A stretch of DNA of 64,000 nt, from positions 1 to 64,000 of the forward strand of contig JASAOO010003496.1 in NCBI GenBank assembly GCA_030849075.1, in the 5' to 3' direction. Shown here piece after piece: positions 40,381 through 50,775 of the stretch (position 1 is its first letter; the number at the start of each line of letters is the position of its first letter). Source of the stretch: Zelonia costaricensis. Lineage: Eukaryota > Euglenozoa > Kinetoplastea > Trypanosomatida > Trypanosomatidae. The notes under the pieces were generated by a model. That model ran no database searches. It was given only the letters and a program-made list of their open reading frames with translations, and was not told where the DNA came from. A program made the translations under genes and the position numbers.

Positions 40381-40983
40381 TCAGAAGCAGCAGTCACAGT
40401 CAAACGGGCAGTTCGGCGTCGTGCCGGCCTTGGCACTACGAGAGAGCATCTTGGTCAACTCCTCCATAGAAACGATCCGGTCAACCCCCTCCTTCCGCAG
40501 CAGCTCCTCCGAAGCCTCGGGTGACTCGCCACTCGCGGCGGCAGAGGCTGCCGCGGCCGCGTTGCGGTCTTCCTTCAGCCACGTACCGCTGAAGAACTGG
40601 TTGTCACTCATCTGCACAGACTTCTCAGGGGCGCGGTAGAGGCCGTCGCGGATCGGCTTTGCCGCGGCCGTGGCGCTTGCCGACGCCTGGGCGGCCCCGG
40701 AGTTGCCGTGGCTTGGCTTCCCCCGACCCAGCTTCTTGGAAGCCTCTCCGTCCGCCTTCGGCGAGGTCGCTGTGCGGTGGCTGGGGGCGGCTTCGCCGAC
40801 TCGCTGCGCCTTCTTCTGCTTGATGGCGTTGAAGAGGGACGCGACGTCGTCGAAGTCGGACTTGGTGCTTGACGCAGCTGTAGAAGACGTCACCGGCGGT
40901 GTCGCCGCAGTTCGCGCGCCGCCCTTCTTCGCTGCCGACACCGCGTGCTTTGCCGCCTCGCGCGGCGCTTGCTTCGCCTTCAT
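40381..40983 (-). CDS. DUF1764 family protein (conserved, function unknown)
   Basis: This 200-residue protein has a basic Ala/Lys-rich N terminus, a short FDDVASLFNAIKQKK segment (about 43-57) typical of DUF1764, a low-complexity middle, then DGLYRAP and SDNQFFSGTW. The C terminus is CPFDCDCCF, the invariant ending of this eukaryotic family. The Cys cluster could bind metal, but no function is established. The frame is open upstream to 41127 only from a GTG codon. A strong pyrimidine tract ending in AG at 40990-40991 places the start at the ATG at 40983. Confidence 0.87.
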   Translation of the reverse strand: MKAKQAPREAAKHAVSAAKKGGARTAATPPVTSSTAASSTKSDFDDVASLFNAIKQKKAQRVGEAAPSHRTATSPKADGEASKKLGRGKPSHGNSGAAQASASATAAAKPIRDGLYRAPEKSVQMSDNQFFSGTWLKEDRNAAAAASAAASGESPEASEELLRKEGVDRIVSMEELTKMLSRSAKAGTTPNCPFDCDCCF

Positions 40984-40989
40984 GGGACT

Positions 40990-40991
40990 CT
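40990..40991 (-). promoter_or_regulatory. Predicted spliced-leader acceptor for the DUF1764 gene
   Basis: A T-rich tract (CTCTTTTTTTTTTCCTTTTC on the minus strand) is followed within about 10 nt by AG. The 5' UTR would be only about 6 nt, and a second AG is 2 nt closer. Confidence 0.6.
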
Positions 40992-42750
40992 CCGTGACGA
41001 AAAGGAAAAAAAAAGAGCCGTCGTTTCTCGTGTTCACTCTCCCGTGGTCTGCGCGGCACGCGGTGTTGCGCACGGGACAGTGAGTCTCAAAGGTGTTCAG
41101 TACGCTTCTACGACAGAAAAGACCCAAGAGGAAGTCGATGTGGGGGGAGGGGAGGGGGGCACCGAGTGCAAAGGAGGTGATGCACGTATTGCGTGCATGA
41201 GATAGAAGCGACCCGCAGGGGTGTTGTTTCTCGTAAGCGGTGCTGCTGGCGACGGTGCCGCGTGGCAGACCCAGAGCTCACGTGGTGACTGTTGTGCTGC
41301 GCGCGTCTCCTGGAAAAGGGCACATCAGCACATAGTGCCGTTTGCGTCCATAGTCGTGATGAACACTTCATCCTGCGAGCATACGTGATCGAACCGCATC
41401 ACTATGTGAAACCACTCTTGCTGCAGTGAGTCGGCTTTCTCAACAGAGCTCGGGCTCTTGCTTTTGTTTTCTTCTTTGCGAACGTGCGCTTTTATCACTT
41501 TTTTTTTCTCAAGTCTGCGCTGCTCCCCACCGTCCTCCCCGCAGCCCCCCCCCCCCCCAACCCTTTCAGGGTCACGCAACAGCAGGCGCGGAGGAGGAAA
41601 GAGGCGATGCGCTGCAGCGACACTCTGTCACCGCTTCAGCAAACAACGCGTGCAAGCACATCCACGCACGCGGAGGCACACACACACGCATATTCACGCA
41701 CGTACACGTAGATTAAAATAGAAAGGACAAGAAAGGAGGAGAAATAGAGGCCCGCGCACGTGAGCACACCGACGCGCCCCTGCACGCCCCTCAGCCTGCA
41801 CGATGCGTCGAGTCAGAGTCGTGGGGCGGCATCGACGCCCACAACGGCACACAGAAAAAAAAGGCGTCGAGACGGAGGAGAAAAAAAAACTCGACAAAAA
41901 ACACAGAAATCAGAAAAGCGAAGACAAGCGCAACCCGCAGACACCAAAAACGGAAAAAGAAAGAAAGAACGAATCGCTCGCAGAGGGAAGGTGGTGGCGG
42001 CACCAGCGGCGATGGGCTTCAAAACACGCGCACGTGCATCTGTGGCGAGAAAGCAAGTGAAAAGGGGGAGGCGAAAGACGAGGAGGGCGGCGGGAGACGG
42101 GTGAGGGTGAGGCCGATGCCGAGCGCGGCTCAGAAAAGACCGCCAGCAGCAGTAACAGCAAGAGATACAGCAACAGCAGCCGGGGTACCGGAGCTGCGAG
42201 ATGGCTGGGAGGGGAGGAAGCACAGGAGCGCGAGAACGCGACACACAACCATTTCCAGAGGGAGGAGGGGAAGGAGGAGGGGGAATGGGGATGGGGGGGG
42301 GGGCCTGAGCATAGGCGAAGCAAGAGCACGGAGAAACGACAGCAAAGGACACACCACAAACGCAGGACGTACGCGGGTGGAGGTGGAGGGGGGGGGCACT
42401 CGTGACGCGCAGAAGCGTACACTTACATCCATCAAAAACCTTCTTTCGGGCGAACTGACAAAGTGACAAAAGAGCTGGTGCCTTACTGCGACCCTCTTGA
42501 CCTGGGCATGTCGTGGGATGCCTGAGCACGCGCTTCGGTGCACGCTGTTGTCTCATTGGAAAAAAAAAAAACAGAACACCCGCAGAGGAGCATTGCTCCA
42601 ACCTCCTGCCTCGATCTGCACCCAGCGTGCGTCCCGCACTCCCGCCAAACTCCAGCCTCCTCTCGCGCACTGATGGCACGCTGCGAACACATCACCTACC
42701 GTTGGCGATACGAGAAGCGGCAAACGCATGAAGCTAGCACGAATTGCGAC

Positions 42751-42753
<3 letters not shown>

Positions 42754-42781
<28 letters not shown>
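42754..42781. repeat. (CA)n dinucleotide microsatellite
   Basis: Fourteen CA units about 75 bp past the prolidase stop codon, inside its predicted 3' UTR. Confidence 0.92.
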
Positions 42782-42783
<2 letters not shown>

Positions 42784-42855
42784 TACACACGCGCACAGAA
42801 AGAGACGCGGGTCGAGCCACGCATTACACAACAGCGTCGCGTCGCTGGCACGCCA

Positions 42856-44310
42856 CTAGTTGTGGTACACCTCCGCCGCCTTGCTGAACGCCTCGCCGGC
42901 CATCGTCCGCTCGATCTCCTCCACGGTGCGCGGCACCACGGTGTAGTTCGCCACGCCATCCTTCGTAACCAGGACGTCACTCTCGATGCGCACGCCGCCG
43001 AACTGCGCAAACTCGGCGATCTTGTCCATGTTCAGGTGCTCCTTGATGTCGGGGTTCGCCTGGGCCATCTGCAGCAGCGCGGCGTTGAAGTAGCAGCCGG
43101 GCTCGATGGTGATGTACAGGCCCTCCTCGATCGCACGCGCTGTGCGCAGGCGGCAGCAGTCCTTCTTGGTCGGGCGCTCCGGGCAGCCCTCCATGTAGCC
43201 GCCCACGTCGTGCACGTCGATGCCGATCAGGTGGCCAAGCCCGTGCGGCTGGAAGTACTGCATAATCTCCTTCTGCATGAGCGTATCGATGTCGCCCTTG
43301 AAGAGGCCGGCGGCGATGAGGTGGGTGCACGTCGTGCGGATCGCGAGCAGGTGCATGTCAACCCACTGCACGCCCGGCTTCATCGCGTGCATCACCTTGT
43401 CGTGCGCGTCCAGCACGGCGTTGTAGATGATCTTCTGCGACTCGCTGAACTTGCCGTTGACGGGGAAGCTGCACGTGATGTCGGCCGCGTAGCCGCGGTA
43501 GTTGCCGCCCATGTCCAGGAGCGCCATCGTGCCGTCCTCGACGGGGCTGTTGTTGTCCGGGTAGTGCAGCGTGGCGCCGTGGTGGCCTGTCGCGCAGATG
43601 CACGTGTAGCTGGCCCGGCGGCAGCCGCCGTGGTAGTACACCTCGTGCAGGAACGTGGACTCGAAGTGGTGCTGCGACATGCCCGGCTTGGCAATCTGCA
43701 TCACCTTGATGTGCGCCTCACTCGAGACCCGGCACACGTACTTTAGCACCTCGGCCTCCAGCGCCGTCTTGTACGCCCGCTGCGAGCTGAGGGCGCGGTA
43801 GAGGTAGCTGGTGGACTTCTTCATCGCCGTGCCGTCCGGCAGCTTCGCCTGCAGCACCTCCAGCCCACTGTCCGCGTTGGTGCCCTTGAGAACCTCGGCG
43901 GTGTGCACGCCGTGGCTGGCAAGCACCTGCTCCATCTCGTCCACGTAGTGCACCTCGTCCATCTCCAGCTGCGCCTTCACGCCGTCCGGCGTCGGCAGCG
44001 GGCCCATCCACGTCGCGAAGTCCGCCGGCAGGCGCGGGATAAAGAGGATGCCCTTGCCGTTGTCCAGCACCGCGCCAAACGCGTCCGGCATCTCGATTCC
44101 GAAGAGGTAGTAGAAGTAGCTCTCCTGCACAAAGAGGTAGTTGCAGTCCGTCGACGTGATGGGCACCTCCGAGGCGGCCTGCAGCACTGCCGCGTGGCCA
44201 CCTTCCGGGAAGGCGGCGTGCAGCGAGGCGCCGAGACGCTCCCGCTGCTCCCGGTACATCTTCATCGACAAGGGGAACGGGTACGCCAGACTCTTGTCCT
44301 GCGTCGCCAT
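42856..44310 (-). CDS. PEPD: Xaa-Pro dipeptidase (prolidase, peptidase M24)
   Basis: This 484-residue dinuclear metallopeptidase cleaves dipeptides with C-terminal proline, recycling amino acids in the cytosol. The N-terminal half is the aminopeptidase P-like domain. The pita-bread catalytic half carries all five metal ligands: D266 (LLDMGG), D277 (AADITC), H360 (HGLGH), E403 (TIEPG) and E443 (RIESD). Their spacing is almost identical to human prolidase (493 residues), including GIDVHDVGGY. Activity is therefore expected. The longer frame up to 44397 starts with GTG and encodes Pro-rich spacer, so the ATG at 44310 is taken. The predicted leader between 44430 and 44310 has no upstream ATG in this frame. 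Confidence 0.95.
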   Translation of the reverse strand: MATQDKSLAYPFPLSMKMYREQRERLGASLHAAFPEGGHAAVLQAASEVPITSTDCNYLFVQESYFYYLFGIEMPDAFGAVLDNGKGILFIPRLPADFATWMGPLPTPDGVKAQLEMDEVHYVDEMEQVLASHGVHTAEVLKGTNADSGLEVLQAKLPDGTAMKKSTSYLYRALSSQRAYKTALEAEVLKYVCRVSSEAHIKVMQIAKPGMSQHHFESTFLHEVYYHGGCRRASYTCICATGHHGATLHYPDNNSPVEDGTMALLDMGGNYRGYAADITCSFPVNGKFSESQKIIYNAVLDAHDKVMHAMKPGVQWVDMHLLAIRTTCTHLIAAGLFKGDIDTLMQKEIMQYFQPHGLGHLIGIDVHDVGGYMEGCPERPTKKDCCRLRTARAIEEGLYITIEPGCYFNAALLQMAQANPDIKEHLNMDKIAEFAQFGGVRIESDVLVTKDGVANYTVVPRTVEEIERTMAGEAFSKAAEVYHN

Positions 44311-45917
44311 GGTGCCGATTGGTGGAGTGGATGAGTGGGGAGTAGGGAGGGGGGGTAGGGGGGGGGGGCCGAAGAGGGTTTGATAGATGGCAAGCACGTG
44401 CGAGTAGAAGCAGGAGACGTACAGGCAGGCTTGAACAGACGAAAAAAGAAAAGAACGAGAAAACTAGGCACGCGGGTGAGAGAGTGTGGGCGAGTGGTGG
44501 AGTAGGAGATCGATATCCTGCGCAGGGGTCAACAAGAAGGAGGAGTGAAGCGAGAATAGTGGTAGATGAGAGCGCGGGGTTTGGCCTTTTTCTTTTTGTT
44601 CACGTTGAGATTCGAACAACACGCGATACACGCACGCAGCGCAATTGTCAGTTTGTGTGTGTGTCTGTGGGGGGGGGGGGTTTCTCAGCTTGCCCTTGCC
44701 TCTCGAGGTCGGGGTCGCCGCACCGGGACAGCGCCTCACTTCACTTGGACACCTTCTCCATATGCTGGGGACTGGCGATCAGGCAGAGCATCCGCATTGC
44801 GGGCGTCCACATTGGCTCTGCCGCCGTGGCGTGTCCTGTTCCTCTGCTGCTTTACTTTTATCGTGCAGTCTGTCTTATGTGTCAAGATGGGGTGAACGGC
44901 GCAGGCGCACACGCACCGGAGCAAAGCAAAGAAAGAAAGGGAGGAGATGTGCGCGTCATTCTCCACTCTTCACCCGGTTCTACAGACAATTCTGAATTCA
45001 CTGATTGAAGAGGAGAGGGGAGAGAAGCACAAAAGAGGTGGCGATGCGGCTCGAAACAGAACACACGGCAAGCGGAGAGAAAGCGAGTGCGGCAGGCACT
45101 CAATGCAGACACGCAAACACCGATCAAGACATGGCAATGCGCGTGCGGGAGAGGCAGCATACAGGGCATTTCACGCCCGCCCGTCCCCCGCCATCCCACG
45201 CTGGATGTTTTCAAGGCGAGTCACGCACGGCGCCTCATTTCATGGTGCTCATCTCTGCCTTTGCTCTGTCGCGGGCTGCGTCGAACGTGCTCTCTCACGT
45301 GTTCTCTCGTTACCCTCGCTGCTTTTCGCCATGTGAACATGCAGCACCCGCTAAGGACGGTGTCTGCCGGGAAAACAAGACCACAACAAGAGCAAAAAGA
45401 AGCACCACTAGTGAGACGTGCTGTATCGCGGTCTCCCTGTGCCACGGCCGCGCCTACGCACCGATGCCGCAGCAACGCAGAGACAAGCAAGCAAACAAAA
45501 AAGGCAGCAGGCGAAATATCGTACAGGGAGGCAACAACACAAAACGCTAGTTCTTTTCTGTTTTTTTTCCTTCTCATTCTCCTTGAGCTCGCTTCGCTTC
45601 TGTTTGGGTTTTTCTATTGTATGTGCGAGTGTGCAACGGCGGCGGCCTCGTCTCGGTGCGCGCGTGCGCGTCCCTCTCTATGTTTCTTTTCTTTTCTTCC
45701 TTTGCTGCGAGGGACAGCAAGAAGGAGTTCAACCAGATAAGGATTCAGTACTGCGCAGCCTCCAGACCGACCGCGAACCCCCCTCTCCCCCACCTCCCCA
45801 ACCCTCGCAAACGCTTTGTCGTCTCCGTCCCAGCTCCGCTGCCATTTTTTTTTTTTCGTTTTGCTGGTACTTGTGCTGCGCAGCACCGCCGCCAGAAGCC
45901 GAGGACGCGGTGCACGC
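44311..45917. other. Spacer between PARN and prolidase
   Basis: Contains prolidase leader signals and the PARN 3' UTR. Frames are low-complexity or overlap the PARN reading in other frames. No gene seen. Confidence 0.7.
44430..44431 (-). promoter_or_regulatory. Predicted spliced-leader acceptor for prolidase
   Basis: The minus strand reads a T/C-rich tract (about 44435-44465) ending in GTTCAAG. The predicted 5' UTR is about 119 nt and contains a long C-run near the start codon. Confidence 0.6.
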
Positions 45918-47993
45918 TCAAATCGGAACAGAGTACACAGGCACCGACGTGTGCGCCCGCGCACTGACGGCCTCGCCAACGACCTGCTCCAGGTTCGGCA
46001 TACTGCACGCGGCGCCGACGGGCTGGATCGTGTAGCCCACGCCCCGGAACATCACAAGCGCCACAACGCCGCGCGCGGCGAGGGCGTCGCGAATCGTGTC
46101 CACTCGCATGCCCGCCGCGTCGGGCAGATAGAAGACCTGCGTCGGCAACTCCTGCAGCACCCCGTCGTCGGCGTCTTCGAGGCTGATCGACATGAGGGTC
46201 GTGTAGCTGGCCAAGAAGTTCTTGTAGATGTCCAAGGACACATTCGCGCCCTCGAGGCCGTGCTTGGCGAAGACGAACAGCTTCCCGGTAAGCTGCGCAT
46301 CGAAGGCGGCCGCGTGGGCCGCGAGGAACTGTGAGGCGTCGGCGCCGCCTGGGATGAAGGGGTCGAAGTGGAAGGACACGTGGTTGCTCAGCGCCCCCAC
46401 GCGCGCCATCTCCTCCACGACGCTCGACAGCTTGCCCGTGAAGTTGCCGTACCCCTGCAGCGCGCCCGCACAGCTCAGAACGCGTGTGTCGTACAGGCAC
46501 GGGAAGTGGGCGTGCGTGACCGCCTTAAAGGCGGCGAGGTCGGCCGGCATGTTCTGTGCCCCGTAGATCGTCAGCAGCAGAAACATGAGGTCGGTGTAGC
46601 CGTTGAAGAAGACGATCGGCTTCTTGCGCACCTCGGTGGCGTACAGAAGCGTTTCCAGCAGCGTGCTCCCATAGTTGTGCGAGGCGAAGATCGAGTTGCA
46701 GCCCTTTCCGGTGTTTTCCCCGTTGGACCTGTTCGACACCGGCGCCCGCGCAAACTTCTTGTTCGCCTTGACGACGCCGATTGCCAAGAGCGCGTCACGC
46801 TCGTCTTGGTAAAGCTTGTCCTTGGTGTACAGGGAGTCCGGCAGCGCCGACTCCTCCAGCAGGCCGCGAGAGAACATGATGAGCGGCCGCGTGATACCCA
46901 CGAAGTACGGCGTCGTGCGAGCCGCGGCCGGATCACTGCCGCCGGGGGCGGGCAGGTCAATCACAAAGCGCACAAACTGCAGCTCGCCAGGCGAGAGCGG
47001 GAGCAGCTCGTCGAGCTTCTTCCCAAGCCGATCCCTGTACCCCGGCACGTGAATGTGCGGCTGCGTCAGCTGCTCCACCTGCGCCAGCCGCTTCTCCGCC
47101 TCCCTGGACAGCTGCGCGGCCTTCGTCTTGATCGGCTCAAAGCGCAGCCCGTCCTTGACCCACCGGGTGAGGTCGATGTCGTTCTTGACAAGAAACTCCG
47201 CCGTGTCGACGTTCAGCGTGACGTTCACGGCCAAATCGCTCGCGGCGGGAAACAGCAGCGCCGAGAAGGTCTGCACGCGGTAGCGCGTCTTGTGTGAAGA
47301 CGTCGACTGCTGCTGAGCCGGCGGCAAATTTTTGAGGCCGTTGGCGGCGGCAGATGCGGCGGCGACCGCGGCGGCGGCGGCACGTCCGTGCGCGGAGACG
47401 GCGCGGCCCAGCGCCTCCAGGAAGCTGAGGCGGTGGCACAAACGCGGCAGCGAGCGCTCCGCTGGCGCGCTGCGGCCGGCGCAGTCGCCAGTACTCTCGG
47501 CAGCGGAGAGCTGCCCCATCTGCGCGGCTACCTCCACCAGCCGCTCCGAGACGTACTTGGATGCCGCCGAGAAGCCGGCAGCACCGCCGCGGGGGTCCTG
47601 CATCGCTTGCTCCACGCTCGCGGTGAGAGCGGCAAAGTGCGCGTGGTCGTCGTCCGACGGTGACAAGAACGCGGCCAGCTCTGGCGCCGCGGACAGCTTC
47701 ACCGGGGCGGCGGCGGCGGCAGCACCGTCAGTGTTCGCCGCGATGGACGTGAAGATGGAAAGGCCAATCTGCACGACGCTGTACGGCCGCACCCCCTCCA
47801 GCTTCGCAGCGTACATGTTTGCCGGCTTGCGCATCAGCGAGTGCACAAACTGCTCCGGAGTCTCGGCTCCTTCCTCTGGGCCATCGCGGTCGATGCCGGA
47901 GAACTCCAAGTCGATCGCCACGAAAGCGCAATCGCGCAGCAGGTCGGTGACGCAGGGCAGAATCACCGCCGCGTTCTGGTTCGTGATCTCCAT
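45918..47993 (-). CDS. PARN: Poly(A)-specific ribonuclease PARN (CAF1/DEDD family)
   Basis: This 691-residue 3'-5' exonuclease shortens mRNA poly(A) tails and trims small RNAs. The DEDDh residues are visible: D28 and E30 in AIDLEFSGI (same positions as human PARN), D468 in FFNGYTDLMFLLL, and H560 with D565 in HAAAFDAQLTG. RKPANMYAAKLEGVRPYSVVQIGL at 55-78 is the family's second block (quoted here only as a motif region; key residues RYS-like PYSVVQ). Residues 200-330 correspond to the R3H-containing insertion. The longest frame runs upstream to 48983 but encodes Pro/Ser/Leu-rich spacer. An AG after a strong pyrimidine tract (48011-48012) places the start at the ATG at 47993. Confidence 0.94.
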   Translation of the reverse strand: MEITNQNAAVILPCVTDLLRDCAFVAIDLEFSGIDRDGPEEGAETPEQFVHSLMRKPANMYAAKLEGVRPYSVVQIGLSIFTSIAANTDGAAAAAAPVKLSAAPELAAFLSPSDDDHAHFAALTASVEQAMQDPRGGAAGFSAASKYVSERLVEVAAQMGQLSAAESTGDCAGRSAPAERSLPRLCHRLSFLEALGRAVSAHGRAAAAAVAAASAAANGLKNLPPAQQQSTSSHKTRYRVQTFSALLFPAASDLAVNVTLNVDTAEFLVKNDIDLTRWVKDGLRFEPIKTKAAQLSREAEKRLAQVEQLTQPHIHVPGYRDRLGKKLDELLPLSPGELQFVRFVIDLPAPGGSDPAAARTTPYFVGITRPLIMFSRGLLEESALPDSLYTKDKLYQDERDALLAIGVVKANKKFARAPVSNRSNGENTGKGCNSIFASHNYGSTLLETLLYATEVRKKPIVFFNGYTDLMFLLLTIYGAQNMPADLAAFKAVTHAHFPCLYDTRVLSCAGALQGYGNFTGKLSSVVEEMARVGALSNHVSFHFDPFIPGGADASQFLAAHAAAFDAQLTGKLFVFAKHGLEGANVSLDIYKNFLASYTTLMSISLEDADDGVLQELPTQVFYLPDAAGMRVDTIRDALAARGVVALVMFRGVGYTIQPVGAACSMPNLEQVVGEAVSARAHTSVPVYSVPI

Positions 47994-50775
47994 TGCAACT
48001 CCGACGCTCGCTGAAAGGTGAGAGCGCAGAGGTGAGGCAGCAACAACAAAAAGTGTGAGAGAGAGAGGGAAGGGTTGATGGCCGCGAAAATGTGTGTATA
48101 GAGTGTATATCGCACGTGGTTTTGTGTTTCGCTTTTTTTTGTTCTCTGTGTGTGACGTCTCCACCCCACCCTTTTCGTCTAGCGTCGTGTGGCGACCGGA
48201 TTGCGACTGGCTTGGTTGGTAGGCCGCTACCCAATCGTTGTTGTTGACCAGACTAGAGGTGCAACTGCTTGTCCACTGCCTCCCTCTACGTCTGCCTCGC
48301 TCTCTCTCGGCGTAGCGACGCGCGCGTCTTCGTCTTCTCTCCGTCTCGTGACGTGCGGACCGCAGAGTACTCAACGGTGGCGGCGGAAGGAGGGAGCGAG
48401 AGAGTAGCACGAAAGTGCAGGACAGCTGATGTGCTGTTGAAGGGCGGGGGACAGCCGGCGAGGTCCGCGACAAGGCACCGAGTGGTGGAAGGAGCTCCAG
48501 CTGCTCAAGCGGAGCGACAGGAGGCTGAAAGCAAGCAGAGCAAAGAGATGGGAGGGTTGCCACCCGCGCACGCCGTGATCTGCGGGAAGCGAAAAGTGGC
48601 TTAAAGGAGCAGGCGAAAACAAGAAAGGGGGAGAGGAGAGAGGAGGAGGGGGGGGCGAGAAAGAAGAGAAACGCTGAGAAACCCCAAGGAGCGCAGCGTG
48701 GGACCGACGGGAGGATAGAGGTATCCAAACGACGCACAATAAGCCAGTCAAAGATGGGGAGTGTCACAGGGGAGGTGGGATTTGGTAGAACCTCACAGCG
48801 CACCGGAGAGGAGGAGGAGGGGGGAACTCCAAAGTGAGGCTGAGATGGGACCGTGTGGATTGCTGAGGAGTGCACAATAGGGGGGCGGATAGGGGGGAGG
48901 GGGTCCGCGGTGTATGTAGGTAATGCGGAGTACACCAGTGAGGTTTCCTCGATAGAGCGAGAGCCAGAGAAGGTGGAGAGCACGCAAAGTGGCGGGGCGT
49001 TGCGGGGGGGGGGGGTGGAAATACGAAAGGGAACTACAACAGAATACGCAGCGAAGTGAGCTGCCGATATACCTGTTTTCCGACGTCTGCTTGTGCGATT
49101 GTGTGTATCCGCAAATGAGAGATCTGAATGGCATGTGGGGGAGAGGAGAAAGGGGCAGTGTGTGTGCGGGGAGAAACAGGCGACGAAGCCGAGGTGAGGG
49201 AGACGAGTGTAGACGCAGTACAGTCAGGCGCACGACCGCGTTTGAGAGTAACGTGCGTGCGAATGTGGGGAGCTGCGGCACGCACAGGCACACGCACACA
49301 CACACACACACAAAGGCGTCGGCTGCTACATGCTCAGCTCATAGCGCAGGCGAAGACCTGAAGAGGTCAGAGGGAGAGGTGTTGTTGTTTTTTTTTTTGT
49401 CACTACCCCTTTCCCCCTCCCGCCCCCTCCTCCTCCCCTCTCCTTGTGCTCCCCTGCCGCGTCGGGCAACTCGGCCACGTACGTTTGGCTAGATGCCCTC
49501 CACCCTCTTCGTTTTATCGTGCCGCTACGCCTCGCCCTCACGGAGGAAACCGGTGCGAGAGACGCAACGAGGAAAACAACAAGATCTTCGCGGCGAGCAC
49601 GGCAAAAGGGAGGGGAGAAGAGAGAAGCGCCACTTCACGTGGCAGCACTTTCAGCGTAGGCTTCGTTTCGCTTCCCTCACTCGTTGCGAGTGTGCTGGGA
49701 GGTGAGTTGCCCCGAGGCACCGCGCCTCATCATCCCCTCCTCCCTCCTCTTTTCTCTCGACTCCTTTTCTTCTATCGTGCGCACTGCTTGTGCTGTTTTA
49801 GGCGCTCACACGCGGTTCTGCGCGCGACGTGGGGACGGGGGGGGGCAGAAAGTGAGACGCAGAGAAGGGCAAGACGAAGAGAAGCGCGTCACCGCTATTT
49901 CGTCTTCTCGGCAAGACACGAACGTACACACCCACAGAAAACGCAGACAGGACACAGGGAGTCATCGACGCAACAAGAGACAGGCGCTCGCGACAGTACA
50001 GTGAGGGGGTGAAGAAGAAAAACAAAAGCAGGAGGTGACAAACGTCAGACCTTCGCTCTCCTCGTGCGCAGCACCGAACAGAATCGGGAAGCGCCTCCCG
50101 TTCACCCTGATCTTCGCCTCTTGTCTTTCTTTCAATTCCAACCGCTTGTGCTTGGGAAAAGCGTGACGAGAGCGGCGGAGGTTCACAATTAGTTAGTCGT
50201 GAAGAAAACAGAATGGAGGACCGGGCGAGCACCAAAAAAAAAAACAGAAAAACCAACAACTCAAAGACACAACCGGAAAAGGAAGCGCGACAGCCACCTT
50301 CATGGAGCAGCTCACTCAATCACATGCGCGCTCACACACAAGCCACCAAATCTGAACGCCAACCAAGGCTGCGGGAAGGCCCGCAAACGCGCCAGAGCAC
50401 GGGGAGGGGGGGGGGACTGAGACCGCCACGCTACAGCAGGAGGAGGAGGAGCACAACAAACAGGCGAGACGCGCGGAGAACGAAATCGGGGCGGTACAGC
50501 GGCAGCGGTGCCGCGACGTGGGCGAGGGCAGCACTCACGGTGACATACTTCAAGAAAAAGAAAAGGAAGAGACAAGAACGCGTACGCCGATAACATCTCC
50601 CCCTCCCCTCCACACGCACATATCTTCTTTTCTTCTTGTGGCACCAGCAACAGGAAGCTGCAAGATGCAACATCACGTGCAGGCACGTCCATCCCCCGAC
50701 CCTCATCAGCCCCTTCCCCTCCCCTTCCTATTCAGATTGCGTCTCGTCTCTCCGTTTCTCTTCCGTTTCGCCGCC
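47994..50775. other. Spacer between transportin and PARN
   Basis: About 2.8 kb. The PARN frame stays open here to 48983, but only as low-complexity sequence. A CA run lies near 49294-49312, and G-runs lie near 49006-49016 and 50406-50414. No gene or RNA recognised. Confidence 0.65.
48011..48012 (-). promoter_or_regulatory. Predicted spliced-leader acceptor for PARN
   Basis: The transcript strand reads a C/T-rich tract (about 48013-48065) ending in CACCTTTCAG, 17 nt before the ATG. It removes about 330 in-frame upstream codons from the protein model. Confidence 0.7.

Larger units (their letters stand above)
40984..42855. other. Spacer between prolidase and the DUF1764 gene
   Basis: It contains a (CA)n run at 42754-42781 just beyond the prolidase stop, and a long G-run near 42292-42303. 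Minus-strand frames such as 41813-42679 are low-complexity. No gene seen. Confidence 0.65.

Noticed and set aside
42856..44397. 513-codon version of prolidase
   Set aside because: It begins at a GTG codon and adds only a Pro-rich stretch. The first ATG is at 44310.
45918..48983. 1021-codon version of PARN
   Set aside because: The first 330 codons are spacer-like, and a trans-splice acceptor at 48011 lies inside them. The conserved protein starts at 47993.
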